Assembly (NCBI GenBank): GCA_021736545.1
Contig: JAIPFS010000025.1
Coordinates: forward strand, 1-12,100
DNA length: 12,100 nucleotides
Origin: Spirochaetia bacterium
Lineage (GTDB): Bacteria > Spirochaetota > Spirochaetia > PWKH01
Direction: 5' to 3'
Part shown: piece by piece, positions 1-8,200 of the stretch
Layout: every line of letters begins with the position of its first letter
Numbering within the stretch: position 1 is the first letter of the stretch
Translations under genes and position numbers: made by a program
Notes under the pieces: model-generated
Databases searched by the model: none
What the model was told of the DNA's origin: nothing
Seen by the model: the letters and a program-made list of their open reading frames with translations, nothing else

Positions 1-1
1 C

Positions 2-523
2 ATAGATTATATTGAAGATGAAGCATTGGAGATATCCTGGCAGACAATGAAAGAATTGGGGTATCGCCATTATGAAATATCAAATTTCTGCAGGGATAAT
101 AAGATTTCTAAACACAATATGAATTATTGGAAAATGAAAAATTATACAGGTTTCGGTTCCAGTGCGGTATCATCAATATATGCACATCAGAATATTCAAC
201 GGTTTTCTGTTTCTCATGATGTAGAAAACTTACTGGAAAATCAATCTTTTGAAGGAAAAAGAGAAATATTTAATAAAGCAGATATGCTAAAAGAGTATAT
301 AATGATGCATTTACGAACTTCAGATGGAATTGTTCTGGATGATTTCAGGCAACTATTTAAAACACAAAGTGTAAATCGTATCATCAGAGCATGTAAAAAA
401 TGGGAAAAAACTGATAAAATACTATTTACTAATGGAAATGTATCTTTAACAGAAAACGGCATGCTCATACAAAATACAATTCTTGTTGATTTGTTTACAG
501 CGGCAGATGGTTTAGAACAATAG
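2..523 (+). CDS. hemW: HemW-like radical SAM protein (heme chaperone / coproporphyrinogen III oxidase-like), C-terminal part
   Basis: The open frame runs in from the left edge, so the gene is 5'-partial; about 173 residues are visible of a family usually near 380. The radical SAM CxxxCxxC motif would lie upstream and cannot be checked. The visible part carries the HemW signature: a YEISNF block, then HN..YW, then a Y.G.G block, followed by the C-terminal winged-helix-like region (EYIMMHLRTSDGI and on). Where many HemW proteins read GAHS after the glycines, this one reads SSAVSS. HemW proteins bind heme and are thought to deliver it to membrane enzymes; they are often mis-annotated as HemN, the oxygen-independent coproporphyrinogen III dehydrogenase. 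I assign the family with confidence but not the exact role, since the N-terminal half is missing. The frame closes at TAG 521-523, and a separate promoter for yebC follows. Confidence 0.85.
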   Translation: MDYIEDEALEISWQTMKELGYRHYEISNFCRDNKISKHNMNYWKMKNYTGFGSSAVSSIYAHQNIQRFSVSHDVENLLENQSFEGKREIFNKADMLKEYIMMHLRTSDGIVLDDFRQLFKTQSVNRIIRACKKWEKTDKILFTNGNVSLTENGMLIQNTILVDLFTAADGLEQ

Positions 524-547
524 CTGATTCTTATAGGTTTTCATGGC

Positions 548-577
548 TTGACACCTCAAAAAGTACTGTGATATTTT
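548..577 (+). promoter_or_regulatory. Sigma70-type promoter for yebC-ruvCAB-queA
   Basis: A perfect -35 box TTGACA (548-553) is followed after 18 bp by TATTTT (572-577, four of six matches to TATAAT). A TG dinucleotide at 569-570 gives an extended -10. Transcription would start near 584, leaving a leader of about 30 nt that contains the yebC ribosome binding site. It is the only strong promoter-like sequence seen ahead of the ruv run, so I infer that it drives the whole group. Confidence 0.6.
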
Positions 578-602
578 TTCCTTGCATTTTAGTTATTTAT
601 TT

Positions 603-610
603 AAAGGAGA
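603..610 (+). promoter_or_regulatory. Ribosome binding site of yebC
   Basis: AAAGGAGA lies 4 nt before ATG 615. It decides that start over an in-frame TTG at 582, which would add 11 residues before the conserved MSGHSKW. Confidence 0.8.
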
Positions 611-614
611 CAGT

Positions 615-1364
615 ATGTCCGGACATAGTAAATGGGCTTCCATTAAACACAAAAAGGGAGCCGCTGATGCAAAGCGCGGTAAGGTTTTTACAAAGCTGAT
701 AAAAGAAATTACTGTGGCTGCAAAAATGGGAGGAGGCGATATAGAAGCGAATCCAAGATTGAGAACAGCTGTTCTTAAAGCTAAATCAGAAAATATGCCC
801 AAAGACAATATCGAACGGGCTATTAAAAAGGGAACAGGAGGACTTGAGGGGGTTGAATATATTGAAATCACCTATGAAGCCTATGGTCCCGGCGGTGTAG
901 CCATTATGATTGATGCATTAACTGATAATAAAAATCGAACTGCAGCTGATGTAAGAAGTACTCTTACAAAATCTGGGGGGAATTTAGGTGAAAGCGGCTG
1001 TGTAGCTTATCTTTTCCAAAGAAAAGGCATCATAGTCTTTGATAGTTCAAAATATGAAGAGGATGATATTTTTGAAGCGGCACTTGAAGCTGGAGCTGAG
1101 GATGTGACAAATGAGGGAGACGTCTACGAAGTAATAACGGAACCTGAAGATTTTGCTAATGTTTTAGAAAATCTGCAGAAAGCCGGATATAATGAAGAAT
1201 CGGCTGAAATTGCAAAAGTCCCTGATGCAACTGTCACTTTGGATAATGAAAAAACTGCTAAATCACTGAAACTTATAGAGCGGCTTGATGACCTTGAAGA
1301 TGTACAATCTGTATCAACCAATCTCGATATACCGGACGATTTTGATCCGGATAATCAGGAATAA
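615..1364 (+). CDS. yebC: YebC/PmpR/TACO1 family protein
   Basis: The gene encodes 249 residues, normal for the family (about 240-250). The start at ATG 615 is fixed by the strong ribosome binding site and by the near-invariant opening [15 protein letters not shown]. Other family hallmarks visible are NPRLR, the [10 protein letters not shown] segment, [10 protein letters not shown] and [12 protein letters not shown], followed by the [13 protein letters not shown] block and an acidic C-terminal domain. Members were long annotated as DNA-binding transcription regulators. The mitochondrial homologue TACO1 is a translation activator, and bacterial members have been linked to relief of ribosome stalling on proline-rich sequences, so the role here could be translational. 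yebC next to ruvC is a widespread arrangement, also found in E. coli, and does not by itself show a role in recombination. The gene ends 9 nt before ruvC. Confidence 0.95.
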   Translation: MSGHSKWASIKHKKGAADAKRGKVFTKLIKEITVAAKMGGGDIEANPRLRTAVLKAKSENMPKDNIERAIKKGTGGLEGVEYIEITYEAYGPGGVAIMIDALTDNKNRTAADVRSTLTKSGGNLGESGCVAYLFQRKGIIVFDSSKYEEDDIFEAALEAGAEDVTNEGDVYEVITEPEDFANVLENLQKAGYNEESAEIAKVPDATVTLDNEKTAKSLKLIERLDDLEDVQSVSTNLDIPDDFDPDNQE

Positions 1365-1373
1365 ATTCAATTA

Positions 1374-1865
1374 ATGATAGTATTAGGGATAGATCCTGGA
1401 TTAGCTTCAACTGGCTGGGGAGTTATTGAATCTAAAAAAAATAGTATTTTTCTGCTGGATTACGGAGTTATACGCACTTCTTCAAAAGATTCTTTAGAGA
1501 ATAGGATCCTTTTTATAACTGAAGAAATTACGGATATTATTCAGCGATTCAATCCCTCATCAGTAAGTATAGAAGAGATATTTTTTATTAAAAATATAAG
1601 CAGTGCGATTCCTGTCGCAAAAGTCATAGGAGCCTTAATGCTTACTGCAAAACAGAGGGATTTAGAGCTGAAACTTTTTACTCCATTGCAAATTAAATCT
1701 GCAATTACAGGAGTGGGACGTGCTCCAAAGGAACAAGTGGAAAGAATGGTTCATTTTCTTTTAGGACAGCAGTCTGAAATAATTTCCAATCACGCTTCTG
1801 ACGCCTTGGCTGCGGCAATCTGTTATATTCACACAGATCAAGGTAATAGGGGAATCCCAATATGA
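1374..1865 (+). CDS. ruvC: Holliday junction resolvase RuvC (crossover junction endodeoxyribonuclease)
   Basis: This 163-residue protein matches the usual RuvC length. It opens with the RNase H-fold strand MIVLGIDPGLASTGWG. The acidic metal-binding residues are visible: Asp7, Glu67 (in VSIEEI), and His140 plus Asp143 in the HASDALAAA block. The His-x-x-Asp form occurs in many bacteria, where E. coli has two aspartates. RuvC dimers cut four-way junctions symmetrically with Mg2+ after RuvAB branch migration. The start ATG at 1374 has only a weak, distant AGGA (1357-1360), so translation may depend partly on reinitiation after yebC, 9 nt upstream. The stop codon overlaps the ruvA start in an ATGA, implying translational coupling. 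Confidence 0.96.
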   Translation: MIVLGIDPGLASTGWGVIESKKNSIFLLDYGVIRTSSKDSLENRILFITEEITDIIQRFNPSSVSIEEIFFIKNISSAIPVAKVIGALMLTAKQRDLELKLFTPLQIKSAITGVGRAPKEQVERMVHFLLGQQSEIISNHASDALAAAICYIHTDQGNRGIPI

Positions 1866-2452
1866 TTAATTCTATGGCCGGAATCCTCACCTTCAAAGGA
1901 GTAGACTCCTTTAATTTACGTACCGGGGATATAGAGTTTATGTTTCTCGCTTCAATGACAACCCTGTCAACTTTACCGGAAATAGGTGAAAAATGTACAG
2001 TTTACAGCCATCTGCATCATAAGGAAGACCAAATGTTTTTGATTGGTTTTTCAAAAATTAATGAACGCAATATATTTAATGATCTCATTTCAATCTCCGG
2101 TATTGGACCAAAACAAGCAATAAAAATACTCTCAGGTATAACTCCAGAGAAACTCATTGAAGCATTAGAGAAAGGCGATGTTCAAGCATTGACGAAAATA
2201 CCAGGTCTGGGAAAAAAGAGTGCTCAAAAGATTATTCTTGCTCTTAAAGATAAACTTGTTATCTTAGATGAAAAGAAAGAACAGAGTGCTTCATATAAGG
2301 ATATTGAATTAGCACTAATCAATATGGGATATGAGAAGAAATCTGTTAGCAAAGCAATAGAGCAGGTAATTGAAACATTTACTATTGAAGAAATTGATTC
2401 TTCTGAAAGAGATGCTTTTATTTTAAAGAAAGCAATAATAATACTGAGTTAA
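1862..2452 (+). CDS. ruvA: Holliday junction branch migration protein RuvA
   Basis: The protein has 196 residues, typical for RuvA (about 190-205). It shows the expected three parts. An N-terminal OB fold covers roughly residues 1-70. Two helix-hairpin-helix motifs follow, with GIGPKQA at 80-86 and GLGKKSA at 115-121. A small C-terminal domain from about residue 150 (ELALINMGY) is the part that contacts RuvB in the family. RuvA tetramers bind the four-way junction and load RuvB rings. The ATG at 1862 overlaps the ruvC stop as ATGA and has a good AGGGGA (1848-1853) 8 nt upstream. An in-frame ATG at 1874 would remove four residues of the first strand and is less likely. Confidence 0.96.
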   Translation: MINSMAGILTFKGVDSFNLRTGDIEFMFLASMTTLSTLPEIGEKCTVYSHLHHKEDQMFLIGFSKINERNIFNDLISISGIGPKQAIKILSGITPEKLIEALEKGDVQALTKIPGLGKKSAQKIILALKDKLVILDEKKEQSASYKDIELALINMGYEKKSVSKAIEQVIETFTIEEIDSSERDAFILKKAIIILS

Positions 2453-2475
2453 TAAAAAATTTTGGATAATAACAT

Positions 2476-3519
2476 ATGTCGGAAAGTTCCATGGTTTCTA
2501 ATGAAAAGACTGAGTTTGATGAAAATGAAGTTTTTTTACGACCAAAATTATTAAAAGATTTCCAGGGACAGAGTGAAATAAAAGATAATCTCAATATCTT
2601 TATTCAAGCTGCAAAACAGAGAAAAGAAACCCTGGATCATGTATTCATATCCGGCCCGCCCGGTTTAGGAAAAACTACTCTTGCTTCAATAATTGCCAAC
2701 GAAATGGAGAATGATCCTGATTTTAAGGCCACTTCTGCTCCAGCCCTCGACAAACCAAAAGATTTAGCGGGAATTCTGACAACTCTGCAGGATGGCAGTG
2801 TATTTTTTATTGATGAAATTCATAGACTGAAACCAGCACTGGAAGAGATGCTGTATATTGCCATAGAAGATTTCGAATTGGATTGGATAATCGGACAAGG
2901 GCCTTCAGCCAGAACAGTAAGAATTCCTCTACCCCGATTTACTCTAATTGGTGCAACAACAAAAGCGGGGCAGGTTACTGCACCCCTGTATACACGATTC
3001 GGCATAAATTTTCGTATTGGATATTATAACCCTGAGGAGTTAACCTATGTTTTGAAGCGTTCTTCAAAAATTTTAAAAACCGAAATAGATGAAGATGCTA
3101 TCGAAATTTTATCTAAATGTTCCAGGGGTACTCCAAGAGTAGCTAATAGATTATTACGGCGTTTACGAGATTATGCTCAAATAAAGAGTGATGGAAAAAT
3201 ACATACAGACATTGTGCATTATGGACTTGAGAAACTAGGAATTGATAGATTCGGATTGGAAGAACAGGATAGAAAAATTCTTCAATCAATCATAGGTCTT
3301 TTTGAAGGCGGTCCGGTTGGAGCTGAAACTCTTGCAATATCAGTTGGTGAGGCTATTGAATCCCTTGAAGATTTTTATGAACCATATATGATTCAGCAGG
3401 GGTTTCTTAAAAGAACTCCAAGGGGAAGAGTTGCGACCAGAAAAGCCTATGAGCTAATAGAATCGGTAAATAATGAAATAAAAAAGGGGAACGATGAAAA
3501 CCAGGGATTTTTATTTTGA
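2476..3519 (+). CDS. ruvB: Holliday junction branch migration ATPase RuvB
   Basis: This 347-residue AAA+ ATPase has every expected landmark. They are the [12 protein letters not shown] entry block, Walker A GPPGLGKT (60-67), Walker [10 protein letters not shown] (110-118), sensor 1 LIGATTKAG (157-165), an arginine-finger candidate at Arg174 (LYTRFG), sensor 2 in the [12 protein letters not shown] block, and the C-terminal winged helix ([10 protein letters not shown], then [15 protein letters not shown]). RuvB hexamers pump DNA through the RuvA-bound junction. The start is slightly uncertain. ATG 2476 has only a weak GGAT upstream, while in-frame ATG 2491 has GGAAAG 4 nt before it and would shorten the poorly conserved N-terminus by five residues. 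The gene follows ruvA by 23 nt and its last 26 nt overlap queA. Confidence 0.97.
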   Translation: MSESSMVSNEKTEFDENEVFLRPKLLKDFQGQSEIKDNLNIFIQAAKQRKETLDHVFISGPPGLGKTTLASIIANEMENDPDFKATSAPALDKPKDLAGILTTLQDGSVFFIDEIHRLKPALEEMLYIAIEDFELDWIIGQGPSARTVRIPLPRFTLIGATTKAGQVTAPLYTRFGINFRIGYYNPEELTYVLKRSSKILKTEIDEDAIEILSKCSRGTPRVANRLLRRLRDYAQIKSDGKIHTDIVHYGLEKLGIDRFGLEEQDRKILQSIIGLFEGGPVGAETLAISVGEAIESLEDFYEPYMIQQGFLKRTPRGRVATRKAYELIESVNNEIKKGNDENQGFLF

Positions 3520-4525
3520 TCTTCCGGAAGAACTAATTGCACAGCATCCAGCAGACAGGAGAGATGTCAGCAGACTGCTTGTATTGAATAGAACAAATAA
3601 AGAGATACTGCATTCTAAGTCTCAGAATTTAGCTGAACACATTGATTCTGATACACTCATAGTCCGTAATAATACTATGGTTCGAAAAGCAAGAGTTTTT
3701 GCCGTAAAATCAACAGGAGCTAAAATTGAATTCCTCTTTTTAGAACAGAAAAAAGAGGATATTTGGCTTGTTATGGCATCCAAATCAAAGAAACAGAAGA
3801 TTGGTGATCAATTTGAACTGCCGGGGGGAATAGCGTGTGAAATTCTTGATTCAGAAGAAACAGAAACAGCTGCAGTAAAAAGAATCAAACTTTCAAAGCC
3901 GATAGATGAAACATATTTCCAAAAGAATGGCCATATCCCGCTTCCTCCATATATTAGACGGGAAGATATAAAAAACGATGAAGACAGATATCAGACAATC
4001 TATGCCAAAAGTATCGGTTCTGTTGCAGCTCCTACTGCTGGATTACATTTTACACATAAAATTGAGGAAGAGTTTAAAAAAAATTCAGTAGATATAGTTG
4101 ATATAACACTTCATGTCGGCTTAGGCACCTTCCTTCCAATTAGAACTGAGGATATTTCTCTGCATACTATGCATACAGAAAAATATCACATAAGTCAGGA
4201 AGCTGCAGCTAAAATTAATCAAGCAAAGTCTGACGGGAAAAAAATATTAGCAGTAGGAACTACAAGCGTCAGGACACTCGAAGCCGCTGCTGATGATAAT
4301 TCTGCTGTAGTTCCAGGCTTCAATTCTACAAACTTATTCATTAAACCTGGATACTCTTTTAAGATAGTTGACTGTATGTTAACTAATTTCCATACCCCCG
4401 AATCAACACTGCTTATCCTGGTATCGGCATTTGCAGGAAAAGATCTTATTTTTACTGCTTACAAAGAAGCAGTAGCAGCAAATTATAGGTTTTTTTCTTA
4501 TGGAGATGCCATGCTGATTTTATAA
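3494..4525 (+). CDS. queA: S-adenosylmethionine:tRNA ribosyltransferase-isomerase QueA
   Basis: QueA transfers and isomerises the ribosyl moiety of S-adenosylmethionine onto preQ1 at tRNA position 34, giving epoxyqueuosine, the penultimate step of queuosine synthesis. The 343-residue length fits the family (about 340-360). Conserved blocks are the N-terminal [21 protein letters not shown] (150-156), APTAGLHFT (179-187), [24 protein letters not shown] (from 253), the FIKPG to [10 protein letters not shown] stretch, and the terminal FFSYGDAML. The ATG at 3494 lies inside ruvB, giving a 26-nt overlap in another frame, and is supported by GGGGA at 3486-3490. A ruvA-ruvB-queA order is also known from Bacillus, where tgt follows; here tgt is absent and tmk follows on the other strand. 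No clear terminator hairpin is visible after the stop. Confidence 0.97.
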   Translation: MKTRDFYFDLPEELIAQHPADRRDVSRLLVLNRTNKEILHSKSQNLAEHIDSDTLIVRNNTMVRKARVFAVKSTGAKIEFLFLEQKKEDIWLVMASKSKKQKIGDQFELPGGIACEILDSEETETAAVKRIKLSKPIDETYFQKNGHIPLPPYIRREDIKNDEDRYQTIYAKSIGSVAAPTAGLHFTHKIEEEFKKNSVDIVDITLHVGLGTFLPIRTEDISLHTMHTEKYHISQEAAAKINQAKSDGKKILAVGTTSVRTLEAAADDNSAVVPGFNSTNLFIKPGYSFKIVDCMLTNFHTPESTLLILVSAFAGKDLIFTAYKEAVAANYRFFSYGDAMLIL

Positions 4526-4555
4526 TTTCTTATATATTTGATTTGTACCCTTGGA

Positions 4556-5188
4556 TTAATGTCTGTTTTTTTCATCCAGCAATAATGCTGTATGTTCACA
4601 AATACGAGAATGAATTTCCCTCTTGGGCAAAGTTCCATCCAATGTCACAATTTTTGTTTTCCCGGAAAAGTACGAAAAACATGTTTCATATTGATCTCTT
4701 ACCTTTTTCTGAAAATCCATATTTTCAAATGAATCAGGCACTTCAGAACGGTTTTGAATCCTTTGAATTGATACTTCTACGGGAAGATCTATAAAAAACG
4801 TCAGCTCTGGTAAAGGAAAGTATGAATTGAGTTTCAAAATATACTCAAAACTGAAATCGATTGACTGATACGCTAAGGACGAAAAGAGATACCGGTCAGA
4901 AATAAGAAAAGCATCAGTGTTATGAAGAAAAGACTCTATACCTTCTTTTTTGTTGAAAACATGGTTATATCTATCTGCTGCAAATAAATATGGAAGTATA
5001 CCCTTATCCAGCTCAGAATCATGCTTAAGACTCGAACGGATAATCTTTCCAATTGGTGAAGATGTGGGTTCGCAAGTGAGTCTAGTCTTAATTCCTTTAT
5101 TTACCAAATAATCAAAAAGCATCTTACTCTGTGTAGTTGTTCCTGCACCATCAACACCTTCAAAGACGATAAATCCTTTTAAGCTCAC
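4556..5188 (-). CDS. tmk: Thymidylate kinase (dTMP kinase) with an atypical, lysine-less P-loop
   Basis: Thymidylate kinase phosphorylates dTMP to dTDP with ATP, an essential step in dTTP supply. The 210-residue length is normal. Visible motifs are the P-loop region FEGVDGAGTTTQ (9-20), an EPT..PIGK block (40-48), AADRY (71-75), the SDRY substrate/catalytic motif (97-100) followed by SSLAYQ, FFIDLPVEVSIQRI, and a LID-like segment with NRS...DSFE. At residue 17 the Walker A lysine is replaced by threonine; the reverse-strand codons read GGA ACA ACT ACA, so the change is clear in the given sequence. The start is GTG at 5188-5186, chosen because GAGGAG (5199-5194) sits 5 nt upstream and no in-frame ATG precedes it. 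The gene is convergent with queA (30-bp gap) and divergent from tamB (49-bp gap). Confidence 0.92.
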   Translation of the reverse strand: MSLKGFIVFEGVDGAGTTTQSKMLFDYLVNKGIKTRLTCEPTSSPIGKIIRSSLKHDSELDKGILPYLFAADRYNHVFNKKEGIESFLHNTDAFLISDRYLFSSLAYQSIDFSFEYILKLNSYFPLPELTFFIDLPVEVSIQRIQNRSEVPDSFENMDFQKKVRDQYETCFSYFSGKTKIVTLDGTLPKREIHSRICEHTALLLDEKNRH

Positions 5189-5193
5189 AAAAA

Positions 5194-5199
5194 CTCCTC
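5194..5199 (-). promoter_or_regulatory. Ribosome binding site of tmk
   Basis: GAGGAG on the minus strand lies 5 nt before the GTG start. It settles a non-ATG start that would otherwise be doubtful. Confidence 0.8.
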
Positions 5200-5200
5200 A

Positions 5201-5221
5201 TTGAAAAATATTTTTTTTCAA
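5201..5221. repeat. Inverted repeat between divergent tmk and tamB
   Basis: The arms TTGAAAAA (5201-5208) and TTTTTCAA (5214-5221) flank a 5-nt centre. The repeat fills much of the 49-bp divergent gap and includes the proposed -35 box of tamB. It could be an operator or simply A/T-rich promoter sequence. Confidence 0.45.
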
Positions 5222-5229
5222 AGTAAATT
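5201..5229 (+). promoter_or_regulatory. Putative promoter of tamB-bamA
   Basis: TTGAAA (5201-5206, five of six matches to the -35 consensus) is followed after exactly 17 bp by TAAATT (5224-5229, four of six matches to the -10). Transcription would begin near 5236-5238, at or next to the tamB ATG, which suits the absence of a Shine-Dalgarno sequence. The assignment rests on pattern only; AT-rich spacers give such matches by chance. Confidence 0.4.
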
Positions 5230-5237
5230 GTGTATAC

Positions 5238-8200
5238 ATGAAAATGAATAAAAGCAGTTTGTATCTTGTTATTATAATTCTCACACTGGTTTTTACTAGT
5301 ATAATAATAAGTATTCCGCTGCAAAATGTAATAAAAAACAAACTGAGTCAATTTCAGAATCAATTTTTGGGAAAAATAGAACGTTCTTATGGTGTTACAT
5401 TTGAATATGATTCAATTTCTCCTTCATTTATAAATTCTTTAAAAATAAAAAATTTTCGTATCCTGCAGGACAGCAGTAATGAAGAATTGATTTTTATTGA
5501 TGAAATAATTCTGAATTATAAATTAAGTAATATTCTATTTAAACCGAGAACCTTAGGTCAAGTAGAATTTGAGGCAGAAAATATTATCTCTTTAGTTGAT
5601 CAGAATTACTTGGAAAATATTATTTCACAGAATTTGAAAGTTGAGGAACAGCCTGAATTAATTTCTGACTTGGTACTAAATGGTACTGTAGATACCTTCA
5701 CGTTTATAAGTACCTTTAAAACCTTCACTCTTACCAGTAATTTTCATGACATTAATCTTTTGTATAATAGGAAAGAAGAACATCTTCACGTTACAGCAGC
5801 AGAAACCGATTCGCATCTTAATGTACTTGATTATGCTGTATTGCAGAACTTAGATAATCTTGAACGATATGCGGATGTTGTAAATAGAGTAGAAAAAAAT
5901 GAAGTTGATGAATTTTCAGTAAAAACAGATAAGTTACTAATTTTTGAGTATATAAATAATACATATTCAATTGAGACTGAATCGGTATCATTTATTCTGG
6001 ATAATGCTTTTTCAGTGGTTCAACTACCCATAAACATAAAAATAGAGAAGAATAGGATTTTATCTTCAATTCTTGATGAAAATTTCAGTCTATTATTAAA
6101 TCTAAATTTTTCAACTGACAATTTATCACTGAATTTTTCAACTGATAGTCTATTTTCAATGCACAATTTTAACTTAAGAGGACTGCATTCAATCTTCCCA
6201 GTTTTGAATTCTATTGAACCGGTAGATGATCTTCGTATTGAAACAAGTATTAATATCTTTTTGAATGATGAAAATAGTGAAACGTTCGATGTATCATATA
6301 AAGCTTTATTACAAGCGCCATACTATCCTTTTTTGAATTCTAAAGATGGCGCAGAGGATATTACGGCTTCATTTTCCGGTGATAGACATACTGTAACTTT
6401 TTCTCAGCTGCAGGCAGACTTTCAAAAATACAGCTTGTCCTATAAAGGAGATTTTTCTCTTGATACTTTAAATCCTGATGGCAGCATACATCTTGAACTG
6501 CCGGAAAATTCACTGGCTGAGGAAGTAGATTTTTCCATACAAGCTTTTCAAGATGAGAAGAGGAAGATTATATTTTCCCTTTTAACACCAGATTTTTTTA
6601 ATTATTCCGGAAATCTGGATTATTCTCAATTAGAAACTATAAAAATTATAAGTAATCTGGATCTTTACGGCTGCACATATCATATGCCTTTTACTATTAA
6701 TATTAGTGATAAAAGAATTCAAACACAGGATAATGCAGATGTGCATTTCTCAATGATATATTCTGATAGTGAAAAGAGTATCATTGAAACAGAATGGAAT
6801 AAAACAAAATTCCCATTGCGAGAATTGGGATTAGGATTACCAAATTATGAAAGCTCCGGAAAGCTTGAATTTGCTTTTAACTCATTAAGTGAATGGGATA
6901 TGAATATTAAAGAGTTACAGGTCGTAAACGTCCCCATTCTTGGTGAAGAGTATGATCCTATTGATTCATTAACTCTGCAGGCTCATATTACTCCAAACTA
7001 TATAGATATTAAGAAAATAGCCTATAATGATACTCTTTCATTAATAGAAGGTGATGGTTCTGTTAATTATTCTTTTATTGATAAAGATATATATGGTGTC
7101 TATCTTGATCTTGAAGAAGAGGGTGAAAAATATGCTTTCAACTTAACAAAAGAGAACAATTTTATAAATTCTCAAGTGATAATTAAAAACGGAAATTTTG
7201 AAAGAATACCTATGCTTGGCGGTAAGGGAACATTTTCTGGGGATATCAATATTTTAGGTTCCAGTAATAATCTCAATTACGGTTTTGATTTCCAAATTCC
7301 AGAATTAGTCCTCAATGAAACGGTGTTCAAGGGAAATATTAAAGGGAAATTTGATAATAATAGTCTCACAATAAATACTTCTAATCTGTACATAAATCGA
7401 TTTCAATTTGAAAAAATCAATATGACCTACGATTTCTCTTCTGGAAAGGCAGATACTTCAATGGATTTTGGAATTGAATTTGTCGAAAACAGTTTACAAA
7501 CAAGATTAACTGCTAATACCATTCTTTCCAGAATCGAATCCCCAATCGAGCTGATGAATGTATCGAATATTTTTAATAACAGCAGCTTTACAGTAAAAAC
7601 CGACTCTGTTGTTATTGGAGATTTTTCGCTTTCTGAAAATAATGATTTCATTGCCAGTATCAGGGAAAAAAAGTTATTAATAAAAGGTATTAACAAAAAC
7701 AGCTTCTCGGGTATTGTGGATTTAGAAAACAAGAATCTTCTCTTTAATTTGAATAAGATACATCCTCTATCGGCTACATTCTCCGGAAGCTGGAAAGGTG
7801 AAGGCTTAGATCTATTTTTTGAAGATATCAAATTTGATGTTGATTTTCTAAATACCTTTGTTCCCGAAGAGCTTCATTTTAAAAATGGGATAATTAAAGG
7901 GTTTCTTTCAATTTCCGGTAATATAAAAGATCCGGATTTTTATGGTGAGCTGTTTTCTGATTCTATAATAATGAGCAATTCCTTTATTGAGACTGAGGCT
8001 CAAGCTCAGAATATGTATGCTACTGTGCATGGAAAAAATATTGACTTCAGCAGATTTAATACGATAATTTCTGATGTTCCTGTACAGACTGAACTTTCAA
8101 TGTCAATAGAAAAATGGATTCCTAGTCTTTTTTCAGTGGAGTTTTCTATCCCAAAAGGGAAAAGCATACGTTCTTCATATACTTTTGATACCATGAAACT

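Noticed and set aside
582..614. N-terminal extension of yebC from a TTG at 582
   Set aside because: It has no ribosome binding site, would start close to the predicted transcription start, and adds residues before the conserved [10 protein letters not shown] 615 has a strong site.
4526..4555. Shared terminator between convergent queA and tmk
   Set aside because: The 30-bp gap is A/T-rich but has no stem I can pair, so none is called.
4543..4794. Plus-strand open frame opposite the end of tmk
   Set aside because: It lies wholly antisense to a clear tmk, has no family resemblance and no ribosome binding site.
5160..5363. Minus-strand open frame across the tmk/tamB gap
   Set aside because: It overlaps the tmk start in another frame and the tamB anchor antisense; the translation is A/T-rich chance sequence.
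7427..7831. 134-codon minus-strand open frame inside tamB
   Set aside because: It is antisense to continuous TamB coding and has no recognisable motifs.
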